Positions 7,822 through 18,396 are shown, numbered from the stretch's first letter. The stretch is 64,000 nucleotides of DNA from an uncultured Aliiroseovarius sp. (GCF_947497285.1 NZ_CANMFT010000003.1:186001-250000); one strand, 5' to 3'. A program made the numbers and translations. The notes: a model not told the origin generated them from the sequence alone.

Positions 7822-8730
7822 ATGGAACTCGAACTTGGTGGTGCACCGGCCGCAGTTGATCTGATCAAGGATGTCAGTGAAGCAACCTTCATGCAGGACG
7901 TGGTTGAAGCGTCCCAAGAGGTTCCGATCATCGTTGATTTCTGGGCACCATGGTGTGGACCGTGCAAAACGCTTGGCCCCGCGCTGGAAGCTGCCGTCAC
8001 CGAAGCGGGTGGCAAGGTCCGCATGGTTAAGGTCAATGTGGACGAAAACCAGATGATCGCAGGTCAGTTGCGTGTGCAGTCTATCCCAACGGTTTACGCC
8101 TTCTGGCAGGGTCAGCCCGCCGATGGGTTTCAAGGCGCCGTGCCGCCGTCTGAGATCAAGGAGTTTGTGAACCGAGTGGCTGCGCTGGGCGGTGATGCGG
8201 ATAACGGGCTGGCGGATGCGATTGCTGCCGCAGACGAGATGCTTGAGGCTGGCGCAATTGACGACGCCGCGCAAACCTATGCCGCGATTCTGGAAGAAGA
8301 CCCCAACAGTGCCGCCGCCTTTGGTGGGCTGGCACGCGCGCATATTGCGGCTGGCAAACCCGATGAGGCCGAAGCCGTTCTTAACGGCGCTCCTGCTGAG
8401 ATTTCTGACGCCGCTGAACTTGAGGCCGCGCGCGCGCAGATCGAACTGGCGCGGCAGGCCGAAAACGCAGGTCCGGTGACCGAACTGCGCGCTGCGGTGG
8501 ACGCGAACGCTGATGATCACCAGTCGCGCTTTGATCTGGCGGTTGCCCTGAATGCGTCAGGCGACGTGCAAGGCGCCGTTGACGAATTGCTAGAGCTTTT
8601 CCGCAGGAATAGAGACTGGAATGACGGGGCCGCCAAGGCGCAACTGTTCACGATTTTCGACGCGCTGGATGCGAAGGACCCGATTGCTTTGACCGGTCGG
8701 CGCAAGCTGTCGTCGATGATCTTTGTGTGA
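7822..8730 (+). CDS. CnoX/YbbN-type thioredoxin-TPR chaperedoxin
   Basis: A 302-residue protein. Residues about 18-120 form a thioredoxin domain with an intact WCGPCK active site (C45/C48), and the rest is TPR-like helical repeat. E. coli CnoX (YbbN) lacks the second cysteine and has no redox activity, whereas alphaproteobacterial homologues keep CxxC and are genuine oxidoreductases; this one is of that second kind. The role is a holdase that protects unfolding proteins under oxidative stress and passes them to GroEL and DnaK. AAGGAG precedes the ATG. The Lon-N gene follows after 27 bp. Confidence 0.9.
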   Translation: MELELGGAPAAVDLIKDVSEATFMQDVVEASQEVPIIVDFWAPWCGPCKTLGPALEAAVTEAGGKVRMVKVNVDENQMIAGQLRVQSIPTVYAFWQGQPADGFQGAVPPSEIKEFVNRVAALGGDADNGLADAIAAADEMLEAGAIDDAAQTYAAILEEDPNSAAAFGGLARAHIAAGKPDEAEAVLNGAPAEISDAAELEAARAQIELARQAENAGPVTELRAAVDANADDHQSRFDLAVALNASGDVQGAVDELLELFRRNRDWNDGAAKAQLFTIFDALDAKDPIALTGRRKLSSMIFV

Positions 8731-8757
8731 TCGCGCAAGCCGCGCTACAGTGGGCCC

Positions 8758-9402
8758 ATGATCTCAGCTGCTGACCTGCCCGACTTCCTGCCGTTGTTCC
8801 CCTTGCCGGGGGCGCTGCTCTTGCCGCGCGGGCGGCTGCCTTTGCATGTATTCGAACCGCGCTATCTGGCGATGTTCGATGACGCGCTAAAGACACCTGA
8901 ACGGATGATCGGGATGATCCAGCCCATGGGCGAAGAATGCGGCGAAGATACGCGACTGCATTCCATCGGCTGTGCAGGGCGTATCACCTCGTTCACCGAA
9001 ACCGAGGATGGGCGCTATATGATCACCTTGACCGGTGTGTCACGGTTTCGTCTGGGATCTGTGCAACAGGGCTTCACGCCATATCTTCGGGCCGAACTGG
9101 ACTGGCGCAGCTTCGACCGTGATCTTGGGCAGCCCGAACACGACCCAAGCATGGACCGTGACGCATTTTTGGACCTATTGACCCGCTTTTTCGAACTGGA
9201 AGAACTGCAAACAGACTGGGAAAGCCTGCGAACTGCCGAAGACGAGTTGATGATCAACGCGCTGTCGATGTTGTGCCCGTTCGACCCGGAAGACAAGCAG
9301 GCGTTGCTGGAGGCGCCGTCGCTCAGCACCCGCCGCGAGACTCTGGTAACGCTGATGGAATATGCCCTTCGTAAAGGCGTGGGCGAGGAGAAAGTGCAAT
9401 GA
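8758..9402 (+). CDS. LON peptidase N-terminal (substrate-binding) domain protein
   Basis: A 214-residue protein consisting of the Lon N-terminal (PUA-like) domain alone: [26 protein letters not shown] and GCAGRI are typical. There is no ATPase or protease domain, so it is not Lon itself. Stand-alone Lon-N proteins may act as substrate adaptors, but their role is unproven. It overlaps the next gene by 4 nt (ATGA), indicating translational coupling within the cnoX-lonN-trm112 operon. Confidence 0.9.
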   Translation: MISAADLPDFLPLFPLPGALLLPRGRLPLHVFEPRYLAMFDDALKTPERMIGMIQPMGEECGEDTRLHSIGCAGRITSFTETEDGRYMITLTGVSRFRLGSVQQGFTPYLRAELDWRSFDRDLGQPEHDPSMDRDAFLDLLTRFFELEELQTDWESLRTAEDELMINALSMLCPFDPEDKQALLEAPSLSTRRETLVTLMEYALRKGVGEEKVQ

Positions 9403-9590
9403 CCGACCCGCAAGCAACTCAATTTGACCGTCGCATGATCGAAGCGCTCGTCTGCCCGGTCACTCAAACCGTGCTGAGCTATGACGCCGACAAGCAGGAG
9501 CTTGTGTCGAAAGCGGCCCGGTTGGCTTTTCCGATCCGGGGTGGCATTCCGGTGATGTTGGTGGACGAAGCGCGCAAGATCGAAGACTAG
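9399..9590 (+). CDS. Trm112 family protein (YcaR-like)
   Basis: A 63-residue protein with the block [12 protein letters not shown] followed by [12 protein letters not shown], matching the bacterial YcaR/Trm112 family. Eukaryotic Trm112 activates methyltransferases; the bacterial role is unclear. Only one cysteine (C19) remains of the zinc-binding set. It is coupled to the upstream Lon-N gene by a 4-nt overlap and ends 4 bp from the convergent hydroxylase gene. Confidence 0.88.
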   Translation: MTDPQATQFDRRMIEALVCPVTQTVLSYDADKQELVSKAARLAFPIRGGIPVMLVDEARKIED

Positions 9591-9594
9591 GCCC

Positions 9595-10821
9595 TCAGAT
9601 CTGTCGGCCCTGAAGCAAGCGCGGCAGATCGCCGGTCAGCCCAGCGGCTTCGCGGATGAAGCCCCGACGCAGACCCGGCATCGCATTCACCACCCCAAGC
9701 CCAAGATCGCGAACGGTGCGTAGGATGGGATTATCATTTGAAAACAATCGGTTGGTAGCTTCGGTCGCGGCGACCATCTGCGCCACGTCGAACCGGCGCC
9801 ATTGCTGGTAACGCTCTAGCACATCCAGCCGTCCGATATCCTCGCCGCGCCGACGGGCGAGGGTCAACACCTCGGCCAGGGCGGCCACATCTTTCAATCC
9901 GGCGTTCAACCCTTGCCCCGCAATCGGGTGCAATCCATGTGCGGCGTCACCCACCAACGCCAGTCGGTCGGCCACAAAAGCGTCGGCAACCGTCAGGTTA
10001 AGCGGATAGGTGAAGCGCGCGCCCGCCAGAGTGATGTCGCCCAGAAACGACCCAAACCTTGGGCGCAGTTCCTGAAGATAGCCTTCGTCATCAAGCGCAT
10101 GGATGCGGGCGGCTTCTTCATGAGTTTCGGTCCACACGATCGAGCTTTGGTTGCCCGGCAACGGCAAGATGGCCAAGGGACCAGACGGCATGAAAAACTG
10201 GTGCGCCGCGCCGTTATGCGGCAGCGCGTGGCTAATCGCGCAGACCAGCGATGTCTGCCCGTAATCATGGCCGTGCCGTTTAATGCCAGCGCGTTCACAT
10301 GTGCCGGATCGGCGCCCATCACAGCCCACGACCAATCGGCCTTTCAGGTGCTTGCCTGACGCAAGTTCAAGTGTAGCCGAGGCGGGGCCGACCGTCTGCG
10401 CAACCACGGTTTCCTGGTCAATTAGGGTCACTTTCGGGTGCGACTCGACCGCGTCCAGAAGGGCGCGGGACAGGAACCGATCTTCGACCATATAGCCCAT
10501 TGGGCCTTCGTCGATTTCGGCGTGGTCGAACTCAAGCACGAACGGGCTGGGGCCTTCACCGGGCCTACCGTCGGAAATGCGGATATCCAGAAGCGGTTGG
10601 GCACTGGGCGCGACCTTAGGCCAGACACCAAGAGCTGACAGCAGCCGTTGCGAGGCCAGCGCAAGCGCATAACCACGACCATCGAAATCCTCGCCCCCAC
10701 GCGCTCCTTTGGGCAACGCGTCAATAATCGTGACGGTAAAGCCGGTATCGGCCAGAGCAAGCGCCAAAGCAGGGCCGTTCAACCCACCGCCAACGATCAG
10801 AATATCGGCATCAAATTCCAT
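9595..10821 (-). CDS. UbiH/Coq6-family FAD-dependent hydroxylase
   Basis: A 408-residue flavoprotein monooxygenase of the UbiH/UbiF/UbiI/COQ6 family. It has the N-terminal Rossmann motif ILIVGGGLNGP, the middle RLVVGCDGRRS (DG motif) and the C-terminal GDAAHGLHPIAGQGLN FAD/ribityl motif. It should hydroxylate the aromatic ring during ubiquinone synthesis; which ring position cannot be told from sequence alone. The start ATG at 10821 has AAAAGG upstream and begins directly with the Rossmann strand; an in-frame ATG at 10857 would add 12 residues. It is divergent from the amidase gene. Confidence 0.9.
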   Translation of the reverse strand: MEFDADILIVGGGLNGPALALALADTGFTVTIIDALPKGARGGEDFDGRGYALALASQRLLSALGVWPKVAPSAQPLLDIRISDGRPGEGPSPFVLEFDHAEIDEGPMGYMVEDRFLSRALLDAVESHPKVTLIDQETVVAQTVGPASATLELASGKHLKGRLVVGCDGRRSGTCERAGIKRHGHDYGQTSLVCAISHALPHNGAAHQFFMPSGPLAILPLPGNQSSIVWTETHEEAARIHALDDEGYLQELRPRFGSFLGDITLAGARFTYPLNLTVADAFVADRLALVGDAAHGLHPIAGQGLNAGLKDVAALAEVLTLARRRGEDIGRLDVLERYQQWRRFDVAQMVAATEATNRLFSNDNPILRTVRDLGLGVVNAMPGLRRGFIREAAGLTGDLPRLLQGRQI

Positions 10822-10905
10822 ATTGCCTTTTTGAACCCGTTGTCGGGGATTGTCCATGCGCGCCAGCGCCGCTACCGTCACGATTATACAGAACAGGAGG
10901 GCCCG

Positions 10906-12234
10906 ATGAACAACGCATGGCTGACCATGAGCATGGGCGACCTCGGCCGCGGGATTGGCTCTGGTGAAATCAACCCGATCGCCCTGACCCAGACCTTTCT
11001 TGAGGCGATCAAGGCGCACAAATTTGCAGATCGCATCTATGCGCGGCTCACCGAAGATCGGGCGCTTTCAGAGGCCAGCGCAGCCGCTGCTCGCGCCGCA
11101 TCCGGTAATCGGCTGGGGATGCTGGACGGTGTGCCGATCAGCTGGAAAGACCTGTTTGACACGGCAGGGGTCGCGACCGAGGCCGGATCGGCGTTGTTGA
11201 AGGACCGCCTGCCAACACGCGACGCGCAAGTGCTGCGCAATGCCACCGCGCAGGGTCTGGTCTGCCTCGGCAAAACCCACATGAGTGAGCTGGCCTTTTC
11301 AGGCCTTGGCCTGAACCCGGTGACGGCGACCAGCCCATGTGTGAATGATCACGACGCGGTGTCGGGCGGGTCCAGCTCGGGTGCGGCAACATCGGTAGCG
11401 TTTGGGCTCGCTGCAGGCGGAATAGGGTCTGATACGGGCGGATCTGTGCGCATCCCTTCGGCCTGGAATGACCTTGTGGGTCTGAAAACCACCTCCGGTC
11501 GCTTATCGCTTGACGGTGTCGTGCCGTTGGCCGCCAGTTTTGATACGGTCGGACCGCTGTGCCGAACGGTTGAAGATGCAGCGCTTATGCTTGCGGTTCT
11601 TGAAGGTGCTGCGCCCGCTGATCTGCGCGGTGCCAGTTTGAAAGGCGCACGGCTATTGGTGCTCGAAAATGGTTTGGAAGGTGCGCGGGGGGCTCCGAAG
11701 GCTGGTTTCGACAGTGCGCTGGATCGCCTGATGGACGGGGGCGCCGTGGTTCGGCGCGCCAAATTGCCGATTGTAGATGAGGCCCTCTCCATGTCGGGCG
11801 TGCTGTTCACCACCGAAGCCTATGCCACATGGCAAGACGAAATCGAGGCCCAACCCGACCTAATGTTCGCCGAAGTGCGCGACCGTTTCCGCGCAGGTGC
11901 GCAGTTTTCTGGCACGGCCTTCGTGCGCGCATGGCAGCGGCTCAAGGCGATCCGAGAAGAATACCACGCTCTGGTTGCCGGTTTCGATGCCGTGGTTCTG
12001 CCCACGTCGCCTATCATGCCGCCAAACATCGACCGTCTGATGAACGACCATGACTACTATGTCGAAGAAAACCTCTGGGCGCTGCGAAATACCCGGATTG
12101 GAAATCTGATGGGGTCATGCGGACTGACGGTGCCGACGGGCCTTCCTTCCACTGGCTTTATGATGCTGGGTGCGCCTATGGCTGAACAACGCCTGTTGCG
12201 CCTGGGCGCTGCTGCCGAAGCGGTGTTGGCGTAA
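10906..12234 (+). CDS. Amidase (amidase-signature family)
   Basis: A 442-residue amidase-signature hydrolase. The Ser-cisSer-Lys triad is visible: K81 in GVPISWKD, the cis-Ser in GGSSSG (about 156-157) and the nucleophile S180 in DTGGSVR. Related enzymes include aryl-acylamidases and GatA-like proteins. No gatB or gatC lies beside it, so it is unlikely to be the tRNA amidotransferase, and the substrate is unknown. A strong AGGAGGG ribosome site supports the ATG at 10906. Confidence 0.9.
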   Translation: MNNAWLTMSMGDLGRGIGSGEINPIALTQTFLEAIKAHKFADRIYARLTEDRALSEASAAAARAASGNRLGMLDGVPISWKDLFDTAGVATEAGSALLKDRLPTRDAQVLRNATAQGLVCLGKTHMSELAFSGLGLNPVTATSPCVNDHDAVSGGSSSGAATSVAFGLAAGGIGSDTGGSVRIPSAWNDLVGLKTTSGRLSLDGVVPLAASFDTVGPLCRTVEDAALMLAVLEGAAPADLRGASLKGARLLVLENGLEGARGAPKAGFDSALDRLMDGGAVVRRAKLPIVDEALSMSGVLFTTEAYATWQDEIEAQPDLMFAEVRDRFRAGAQFSGTAFVRAWQRLKAIREEYHALVAGFDAVVLPTSPIMPPNIDRLMNDHDYYVEENLWALRNTRIGNLMGSCGLTVPTGLPSTGFMMLGAPMAEQRLLRLGAAAEAVLA

Positions 12235-12362
12235 AGACACATCTTGAACCTGCAAGCACCGAATTTATCGGCGTTTTTCTGGACCCGCCGCGGAATGCGG
12301 GCTATCGTTGGTTCAAACGGGGCGCAATGATCCCGATATTTGAGGCAGTATAAGACGTTCAC

Positions 12363-13547
12363 ATGACGTTTCCCGAGCGGTATTCCAGCTTGCCAGAATA
12401 TGCATTTCCGCGGTTGCGGAGCCTCCTTGATGCCCATCAGCCGGGCGGTGAGGTGATGCATATGACCATCGGTGAGCCAAAGCACCCATTCCCGGAATGG
12501 GTCTCGCAGGTTATTGCCGATCACACCGAAGAATTCGGACTGTATCCGCCAAATGATGGGTCGCCAGAGCTTCTTGCAGTGATCGCGGGTTGGCTTGAAC
12601 GTCGCTATGGTGTCCGCCTTGATCCGACGCGCCAGATCATGGCGTTGAACGGCACACGCGAAGGGTTGTTCAATACGCTGATCGCACTGTGCCCCGAAAT
12701 GACCGCACGCGGGGAACGGCCCGTCGTTCTGATCCCCAACCCGTTTTATCAGGTCTATGCGGTGGCCGCAGTGACGGTTGGCGCTGAACCTGTCTTCTTG
12801 CCTGCTACGGCTGAAAACGGGTTCCTGCCCGACTATTCGCAACTTTCACCAGACGTTCTGAACCGCACCGAGGTCGCCTATATCTGCTCGCCAAGCAACC
12901 CACAGGGTGCCGTTGCAGATCGCGACTATTGGGCGAACCTGATTGCGTTGGCCGAAAAGTACGATTTCAAGATATTCGCCGACGAATGCTATTCCGAGAT
13001 CTACCGCAACACCCCGCCCCCCGGCGCACTTGAAGTCGCATCAGAGGGCGGCGCAGACCCTGAACGGGTCGTGGCGTTTCATTCGCTGTCAAAACGATCA
13101 AACCTTCCGGGCCTGCGGTCTGGATTTGTCGCTGGCGGGCCGGAGTCTATCCGCCGCGTGCGCCAATTGCGGGCCTATGCCGGTGCGCCGTTGCCGCTGC
13201 CCTTGCAGCGCGTCGCGGAACGCGCTTGGGCGGATGAGGTGCATGTGGCCGCATCCCGCAAGCTCTATCAGGAAAAATACGCGCTGGCGGACAAAGTGTT
13301 CGAAGGCGTCGAAGGCTACAACGCACCAAATGCGGGCTTCTTTCTTTGGCTGCCGGTCAAAGACGGTGAAAAGGCGGCAATGAAGCTTTGGACCGAAACA
13401 GGCGTGCGGGTGCTTCCCGGTGCGTATCTGTCGCGGGATGTGAACGGTAAAAACCCCGGAAAGGGGTATATTCGGGTCGCCCTGGTGGCCCCAAAACAAG
13501 AAATGCAGCACGGGTTGGAAAAGATCCGTGACTGCCTCTTTAAGTGA
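12363..13547 (+). CDS. Class I/II PLP-dependent aminotransferase
   Basis: A 394-residue fold-type I aminotransferase. The motifs seen are NGTREGLF, PNPFYQVY, SPSNPQGAV, DECYSEIY, the PLP Lys at about 244 in SLSKRSN, and GLRSGFV. It resembles DapC-type succinyl-diaminopimelate or other amino-acid aminotransferases found next to ftsK in Rhodobacterales; the exact substrate is not decided. It ends 12 bp before ftsK and is probably co-transcribed with it. Confidence 0.88.
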   Translation: MTFPERYSSLPEYAFPRLRSLLDAHQPGGEVMHMTIGEPKHPFPEWVSQVIADHTEEFGLYPPNDGSPELLAVIAGWLERRYGVRLDPTRQIMALNGTREGLFNTLIALCPEMTARGERPVVLIPNPFYQVYAVAAVTVGAEPVFLPATAENGFLPDYSQLSPDVLNRTEVAYICSPSNPQGAVADRDYWANLIALAEKYDFKIFADECYSEIYRNTPPPGALEVASEGGADPERVVAFHSLSKRSNLPGLRSGFVAGGPESIRRVRQLRAYAGAPLPLPLQRVAERAWADEVHVAASRKLYQEKYALADKVFEGVEGYNAPNAGFFLWLPVKDGEKAAMKLWTETGVRVLPGAYLSRDVNGKNPGKGYIRVALVAPKQEMQHGLEKIRDCLFK

Positions 13548-13559
13548 GGACGTGGTGGT

Positions 13560-16472
13560 ATGGCGTATCAGGCGAAACAACGGGATCCCATCTTTGACAG
13601 CAACACGCAGGCTGTGATCGAGCGGCGAGGCAAAGAGCTTTTGGGGCTGGGCCTTATTGCGCTTGGCATCATCTTAGCCCTGATCCTTGGCAGCTATTCA
13701 CCGGAAGATCCGGGCTGGATGTCGGCAACTGACACGCCGGCGCAAAATGCGTTGGGGCGTTTGGGGGCATTCATCGCCTCGCCGCTTGCGGTTATCGCTG
13801 GGCTTGGTGCGTGGTCGCTTTCGTTGATCCTTGGCGTCTGGGGCGTTCGTATGACCTTTCATATTGGCGAAGACCGCGCCATGGGGCGCCTGATCTTTGC
13901 GCCGATCGCCGTCGCGCTGTGTTCCATCTATGCCTCGACATTGGTGCCGGGCGCGGGTTGGACCCATTCGTTCGGGTTGGGCGGATTGTTTGGCGATACC
14001 GTTCTGGGCGCACTTCTGGCAGGCCTGCCCTTCAGCGCCGGTCTGGGGTTGAAGATCATGTCTGCGATCGCAGCTGTGGCGGCGCTTTTCGCGGTCCTGT
14101 TTGTCATCGGCGTTGACCGTTTCGAACTTCAGCGCCTTGGCCATTTCCTGCTTGTTGGCGTTGTGATGACCTATGCAGGTGTCGTTTCGCTTTTGGGCAA
14201 AGGTGCCAAGGGTGCGGCACTTGGTGCAACGGCCACGGCCCGCCGCATGCAGGCAAGAAACGCTGCCCGTAAGGACCATCGCATCACCAGCGCCGAGGAT
14301 GATGAGGTCTTTGACAACGAATTCACCGCCCCACCGCCGTTGCGCGCGGCACGCGTGCGTCGTCCTGAACCGCCGCTGCATGGCGCTGTCGCCCCGTCCC
14401 ATGACGAGATGTTCGATGACCCCGCGCCCGCGCCCGCACCTACGAAACCGGGTTTGTTAGAGACACTTTTCCGTCGCACGCCCGAACCAGAATTGGTTGA
14501 GATGCCTACATTTGACGGTGACATCCCCGAAGGTTTGGGGGGCGAAGATCGTATTCGTGCCAAGATTGCGTCAGCCTTGAAAAACCGCGCGCACCATACG
14601 CCCTTGGCCGACCCGTCCCGGCTGGAGCCGCCGCTGGAACGTGCCGTTGCGCGCCACCGCCGCAGCCCCGACCCGATCATCCTGAACACGGCCCCGCAGC
14701 CAGAGCCGATCGCCGTCGCACCCAGCCCAGATCAAGTGGATGCGTCGGAAATGTCGCAGGACGATGACCTGATCGTCGAGGATTTGATGGATCCAAACGC
14801 TGCTGCAGCCGAACCGCGCGTCTACACGCCGGCCCATGCAGGCCTGACCCAGCCCGCCAAGAAGGTTGTGCAGCACACGACCCGCAAGCCCGTTCAACCT
14901 TCGACACGGGCCAAGGCCGAAGCCCAGCCATCGCTGAAGTTTGAAGAAAGCCATCCTGACTATGAACTGCCGCCGCTAAACCTGCTGGCCAATCCGGTGA
15001 CAATCGAACGCCATCACCTGTCGGATGAGGCGCTAGAGGAAAACGCCCGGATGCTGGAAGCCGTGCTGGACGACTATGGCGTGAAAGGTGAGATCGTTTC
15101 AGTCCGCCCCGGCCCCGTTGTCACGATGTATGAACTGGAACCCGCGCCGGGCTTGAAGGCCAGCCGGGTCATTGGACTGGCCGATGATATTGCCCGGTCG
15201 ATGTCAGCCTTGTCCGCGCGAGTATCCACCGTGCCCGGCCGATCGGTGATCGGTATCGAATTGCCGAACGAAAAGCGTGAAATGGTGTCGTTCCGCGAAA
15301 TCCTGTCCACACGCGATTTTGGCGACGGCAATATGCGTCTGCCACTGGCGCTGGGCAAGGATATCGGGGGCGACCCGATCGTCGCCAACCTTGCCAAGAT
15401 GCCTCACTTGCTGATTGCAGGGACGACCGGATCGGGCAAATCGGTGGCGATCAACACGATGATCCTGTCACTGTTGTATCGCCTGACGCCGGAAGAATGT
15501 CGGATGATCATGATCGACCCGAAGATGCTGGAACTTAGTGTCTATGATGGCATTCCGCACCTGTTGTCGCCGGTCGTGACCGACCCGAAAAAGGCCGTCG
15601 TGGCTCTGAAATGGGTCGTGGGCGAGATGGAAGACCGTTATCGCAAGATGTCCAAAATGGGCGTGCGCAACATCGAAGGCTATAACGGCCGCGTCGCCGA
15701 CACGTTGGCCAAAGGCGAGATGTTCGAACGCACCGTGCAAACCGGGTTCGACGACGACACCGGCGAGCCGATTTTCGAAACCGAGGAATTTGCACCGCAG
15801 AAGCTGCCCTATATCGTGGTGGTCGTGGACGAAATGGCCGACCTGATGATGGTCGCTGGCAAGGAAATTGAGGCCTGCATCCAGCGTCTGGCGCAGATGG
15901 CGCGGGCCTCGGGTATTCACCTGATCATGGCCACGCAGCGCCCGTCGGTGGATGTGATCACTGGCACGATCAAGGCGAACTTCCCGACCCGGATCTCGTT
16001 CCAGGTGACATCGAAAATCGACAGCCGCACCATTCTGGGCGAACAAGGGGCCGAGCAGCTTCTGGGCATGGGGGACATGCTTTACATGGCCGGTGGGTCG
16101 CGGATCATCCGCGTGCATGGACCGTTCGTGTCCGATGAAGAAGTCGAAGAGATCGTGACCTATCTGAAGGGCTTCGGCGCACCCGAATATGTCGGGGGCG
16201 TGGTCGAAGGACCTGCCGACGACAAGGCGGACAATATCGACGCGGTTCTTGGCTTGAACACCGGTGGCAACACCACGGGCGAAGATGCGCAGTATGATCA
16301 GGCAGTGGCAATTGTGATTAAGGACCGCAAGTGCTCGACCTCTTACATCCAGCGCAAACTTGGGATCGGCTATAACAAGGCCGCTCGATTGGTTGAGCAA
16401 ATGGAAGACGAAGGGCTCGTTTCTGCTTCGAACCATGTTGGCAAACGCGAAATCCTGATCCCAGAGCAGTAG
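13560..16472 (+). CDS. ftsK: DNA translocase FtsK
   Basis: A 970-residue septal DNA pump. About four membrane segments lie in residues 25-205, followed by a long Pro/acid-rich linker (to about 460), the alpha/beta RecA-like motor with Walker A GTTGSGKS (K627) and Walker [11 protein letters not shown], and the C-terminal gamma winged helix ([22 protein letters not shown] region) that reads KOPS sites and activates XerD. It clears chromosome ends from the closing septum. The length and domain order are complete. Confidence 0.97.
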   Translation: MAYQAKQRDPIFDSNTQAVIERRGKELLGLGLIALGIILALILGSYSPEDPGWMSATDTPAQNALGRLGAFIASPLAVIAGLGAWSLSLILGVWGVRMTFHIGEDRAMGRLIFAPIAVALCSIYASTLVPGAGWTHSFGLGGLFGDTVLGALLAGLPFSAGLGLKIMSAIAAVAALFAVLFVIGVDRFELQRLGHFLLVGVVMTYAGVVSLLGKGAKGAALGATATARRMQARNAARKDHRITSAEDDEVFDNEFTAPPPLRAARVRRPEPPLHGAVAPSHDEMFDDPAPAPAPTKPGLLETLFRRTPEPELVEMPTFDGDIPEGLGGEDRIRAKIASALKNRAHHTPLADPSRLEPPLERAVARHRRSPDPIILNTAPQPEPIAVAPSPDQVDASEMSQDDDLIVEDLMDPNAAAAEPRVYTPAHAGLTQPAKKVVQHTTRKPVQPSTRAKAEAQPSLKFEESHPDYELPPLNLLANPVTIERHHLSDEALEENARMLEAVLDDYGVKGEIVSVRPGPVVTMYELEPAPGLKASRVIGLADDIARSMSALSARVSTVPGRSVIGIELPNEKREMVSFREILSTRDFGDGNMRLPLALGKDIGGDPIVANLAKMPHLLIAGTTGSGKSVAINTMILSLLYRLTPEECRMIMIDPKMLELSVYDGIPHLLSPVVTDPKKAVVALKWVVGEMEDRYRKMSKMGVRNIEGYNGRVADTLAKGEMFERTVQTGFDDDTGEPIFETEEFAPQKLPYIVVVVDEMADLMMVAGKEIEACIQRLAQMARASGIHLIMATQRPSVDVITGTIKANFPTRISFQVTSKIDSRTILGEQGAEQLLGMGDMLYMAGGSRIIRVHGPFVSDEEVEEIVTYLKGFGAPEYVGGVVEGPADDKADNIDAVLGLNTGGNTTGEDAQYDQAVAIVIKDRKCSTSYIQRKLGIGYNKAARLVEQMEDEGLVSASNHVGKREILIPEQ

Positions 16473-16574
16473 GGACAGCCAAGATCACGCAGTGTGCCTG
16501 CACCCGGCAGGCCGCTGCGATTGCACAATCAAAGCCGCGTAAATAGGCAATAATAGACACTAATGAGGCCGAAA

Positions 16575-16922
16575 ATGATCCAACGACGCCATACTACAGA
16601 CCGCATGAGCCAAAGCGTCACGCACAAAGGAGTTGTCTACCTTGCCGGGCAAGTTGGCAATCCTGGTGACAGCGTGGCCGCACAGACGCGCGAATGCCTG
16701 GCTCGTTGTGAAACCCTGCTGAACGAGGCGGGGTCTTCGACCAAGCATATGCTGCAGGCTGTCATCTGGATGTCAGACATGGCAGATTTTGCCGAGATGA
16801 ATGCGGTTTGGGATGCTTGGGTGCCCAAAGGCCACGCGCCCGCCCGCGCCACCGGATCGGCCGACCTTGCGACACCAGAGCTGAAGGTCGAAGTCATCAT
16901 CACAGCAGCGGTTGCAGAGTAG
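16575..16922 (+). CDS. RidA/YjgF family protein
   Basis: A 115-residue RidA-superfamily protein. RidA hydrolyses reactive enamine/imine intermediates released by PLP enzymes. The block VVYLAGQVGN and the C-terminal PARATGSADLATPELKVEVI carry the usual Arg. The central HMLQAVIWMSDMADF resembles the RidA core. The start at 16575 is preferred over 16563 because GAGG lies at the correct distance. It sits between ftsK and lolA. Confidence 0.88.
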   Translation: MIQRRHTTDRMSQSVTHKGVVYLAGQVGNPGDSVAAQTRECLARCETLLNEAGSSTKHMLQAVIWMSDMADFAEMNAVWDAWVPKGHAPARATGSADLATPELKVEVIITAAVAE

Positions 16923-17025
16923 CAGGCAAAGACGCTGGCGTGTTATCGCTTATCACGCACTGTTCAGGCTTAATTTCCCCAGCTTAAACGGGATAAGATG
17001 CGCCCGAGCAGTATAGGTAGGATAG

Positions 17026-17628
17026 ATGACCCCCTTTCGTATAATGATCGCCGCAGCCGCGGTGACTATGACCGCACTTCCGGCTTTTGCCGAGAAGCTG
17101 TCGCTGAATGCCATCTCGCAATATCTGAACAAGCTGGACACGGCCAAGGCGCAGTTTACACAGATCAACGATGATGGAACGATCTCGACGGGAACGATTT
17201 TTTTGAAACGACCGGGTCGGGCGCGTTTCGAATACAATCCGCCAACAGATGCGCTGGTCGTCGCCGGTGGCTCTCAGGTCGCGATTTTTGATGGAAAATC
17301 CAACGCAGGCCCTCAGCAATACCCGCTGAAACGCACGCCTCTGAGCCTGATTCTGGCCAAAGACGTGAACCTTTCGCAGGCAAAGATGGTGGTGGGCCAC
17401 ACCTATGATGGAACCGCGACAACGGTCGTCGCACAAGACCCGGAAAACCCCGAGATCGGAACGATCGCGCTGAAATTTACCGACAGCCCGACCGAACTGC
17501 GTCAGTGGATCATCACCGACAACGCCGGGTCACAAACCACCGTCATCTTGGGTGAGCTAACCACGGGTGGCGCTTTGAAAAGCTCTCTTTTCTCGATCAC
17601 GGCGGCGATCAAGGAACGCGCGCGCTAG
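17026..17628 (+). CDS. lolA: Outer-membrane lipoprotein carrier protein LolA
   Basis: A 200-residue periplasmic chaperone that carries lipoproteins from LolCDE to the outer membrane. It has a signal peptide (MTPFRIMIAAAAVTMTALPAFA, cut before EKLSL) and the LolA fold: AISQYLNKLDTAKAQFTQ, then STGTIFLKRPGRARFEY and the LKFTDSPTELRQWIITD strand. Its place downstream of ftsK fits the common order in this group. Confidence 0.92.
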   Translation: MTPFRIMIAAAAVTMTALPAFAEKLSLNAISQYLNKLDTAKAQFTQINDDGTISTGTIFLKRPGRARFEYNPPTDALVVAGGSQVAIFDGKSNAGPQQYPLKRTPLSLILAKDVNLSQAKMVVGHTYDGTATTVVAQDPENPEIGTIALKFTDSPTELRQWIITDNAGSQTTVILGELTTGGALKSSLFSITAAIKERAR

Positions 17629-17637
17629 AGGTCCTTG

Positions 17638-17660
17638 GCTGAGCCCACAAAGGGCTCAGC
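17638..17660. terminator. Hairpin between lolA and the convergent transglycosylase
   Basis: A perfect 9-bp stem (GCTGAGCCC at 17638-17646 with its complement at 17652-17660) and a 5-nt loop, spanning the 3' ends of both convergent genes. There is no T tract on either strand, so termination would not be classical. Confidence 0.55.
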
Positions 17661-18234
17661 GTCGACACGCGGCCAGCTGACGCTGATAAAGAATGGCGCG
17701 CGCGTTGACCTCGTCCGCGATACGAACCAACCAGCTTTTTGACTTATAACTGCCACGCAGATAGCCCGTCCGACCCTCGTGATATGCCAGATACTGGTTG
17801 CGCGCGTCAGTCAGGGGGATCCCGGTCTTGGCGCGTGTCTCGTTCATATACCAACCCATGAAATCGGTCGCATCCTTGATGTCGGTGCGTCGTGCGCCCC
17901 GGCCACCTTCGTCGCGCTGGTATTCTTTCCAGGTGCCATCAAGAACCTGTGCATACCCATAGGCCGAGCTTTGGCGACCCATCGGCAACACGCCCAGAAC
18001 GTATTTCACCGGGGTGCGGGCATCCCTGATGAACTTTGATTCCTGATAGACCATCGCCATTTGCACAGCGACGGGCACATTCCATTTTCGTTCGGTGCGC
18101 TTCATTGCCCGGTAGATATTGGGCCGTTGCGCGATAATGCTGCACGCATTGTCCAGATTCCGTGGCGCCTTGGAGTCCCCTCCACAGGATGCCACGAACA
18201 ACAGAACCAATGCCGTGCGAAGAAGTCTGCTCAT
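17656..18234 (-). CDS. Lytic transglycosylase-like lipoprotein (SLT domain)
   Basis: A 192-residue lipoprotein: signal MSRLLRTALVLLF with lipobox VASC, then an SLT-type domain. The probable catalytic Glu is in MVYQESKFI, followed by SAYGYAQVLDGTW and, further on, YLAYHEGRTGY. It should cleave peptidoglycan glycans from the envelope side. The ATG at 18234 has GAGAGG upstream and gives a clean lipoprotein signal; the open frame upstream of it is charged and unlike a signal. Confidence 0.88.
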   Translation of the reverse strand: MSRLLRTALVLLFVASCGGDSKAPRNLDNACSIIAQRPNIYRAMKRTERKWNVPVAVQMAMVYQESKFIRDARTPVKYVLGVLPMGRQSSAYGYAQVLDGTWKEYQRDEGGRGARRTDIKDATDFMGWYMNETRAKTGIPLTDARNQYLAYHEGRTGYLRGSYKSKSWLVRIADEVNARAILYQRQLAACRR

Positions 18235-18396
18235 CTGCCTCTCGCAATCATTTGTTTTTTTTCGATCATAACGGAAATTGTTGGGGCTGTGAATCGAAAG
18301 AAGTCGGTTTTTTCGTTGCCGGCGAGGGCCTGCCAAAATGCGGGATTTCCGCTCATTTCGACTATGTTTACACAATTTGTTTCCCAGAAATCCGGC

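Noticed and set aside
6964-8520. Long open frame (518 codons) on the minus strand opposite xth and the CnoX gene
   Set aside because: Composition is not protein-like and both plus-strand genes have strong family motifs and ribosome sites; it is a high-GC shadow frame.
15468-16436. 322-codon minus-strand frame opposite the ftsK motor domain
   Set aside because: The plus strand encodes the Walker motifs and gamma domain; the antisense frame is His/Arg-rich shadow.
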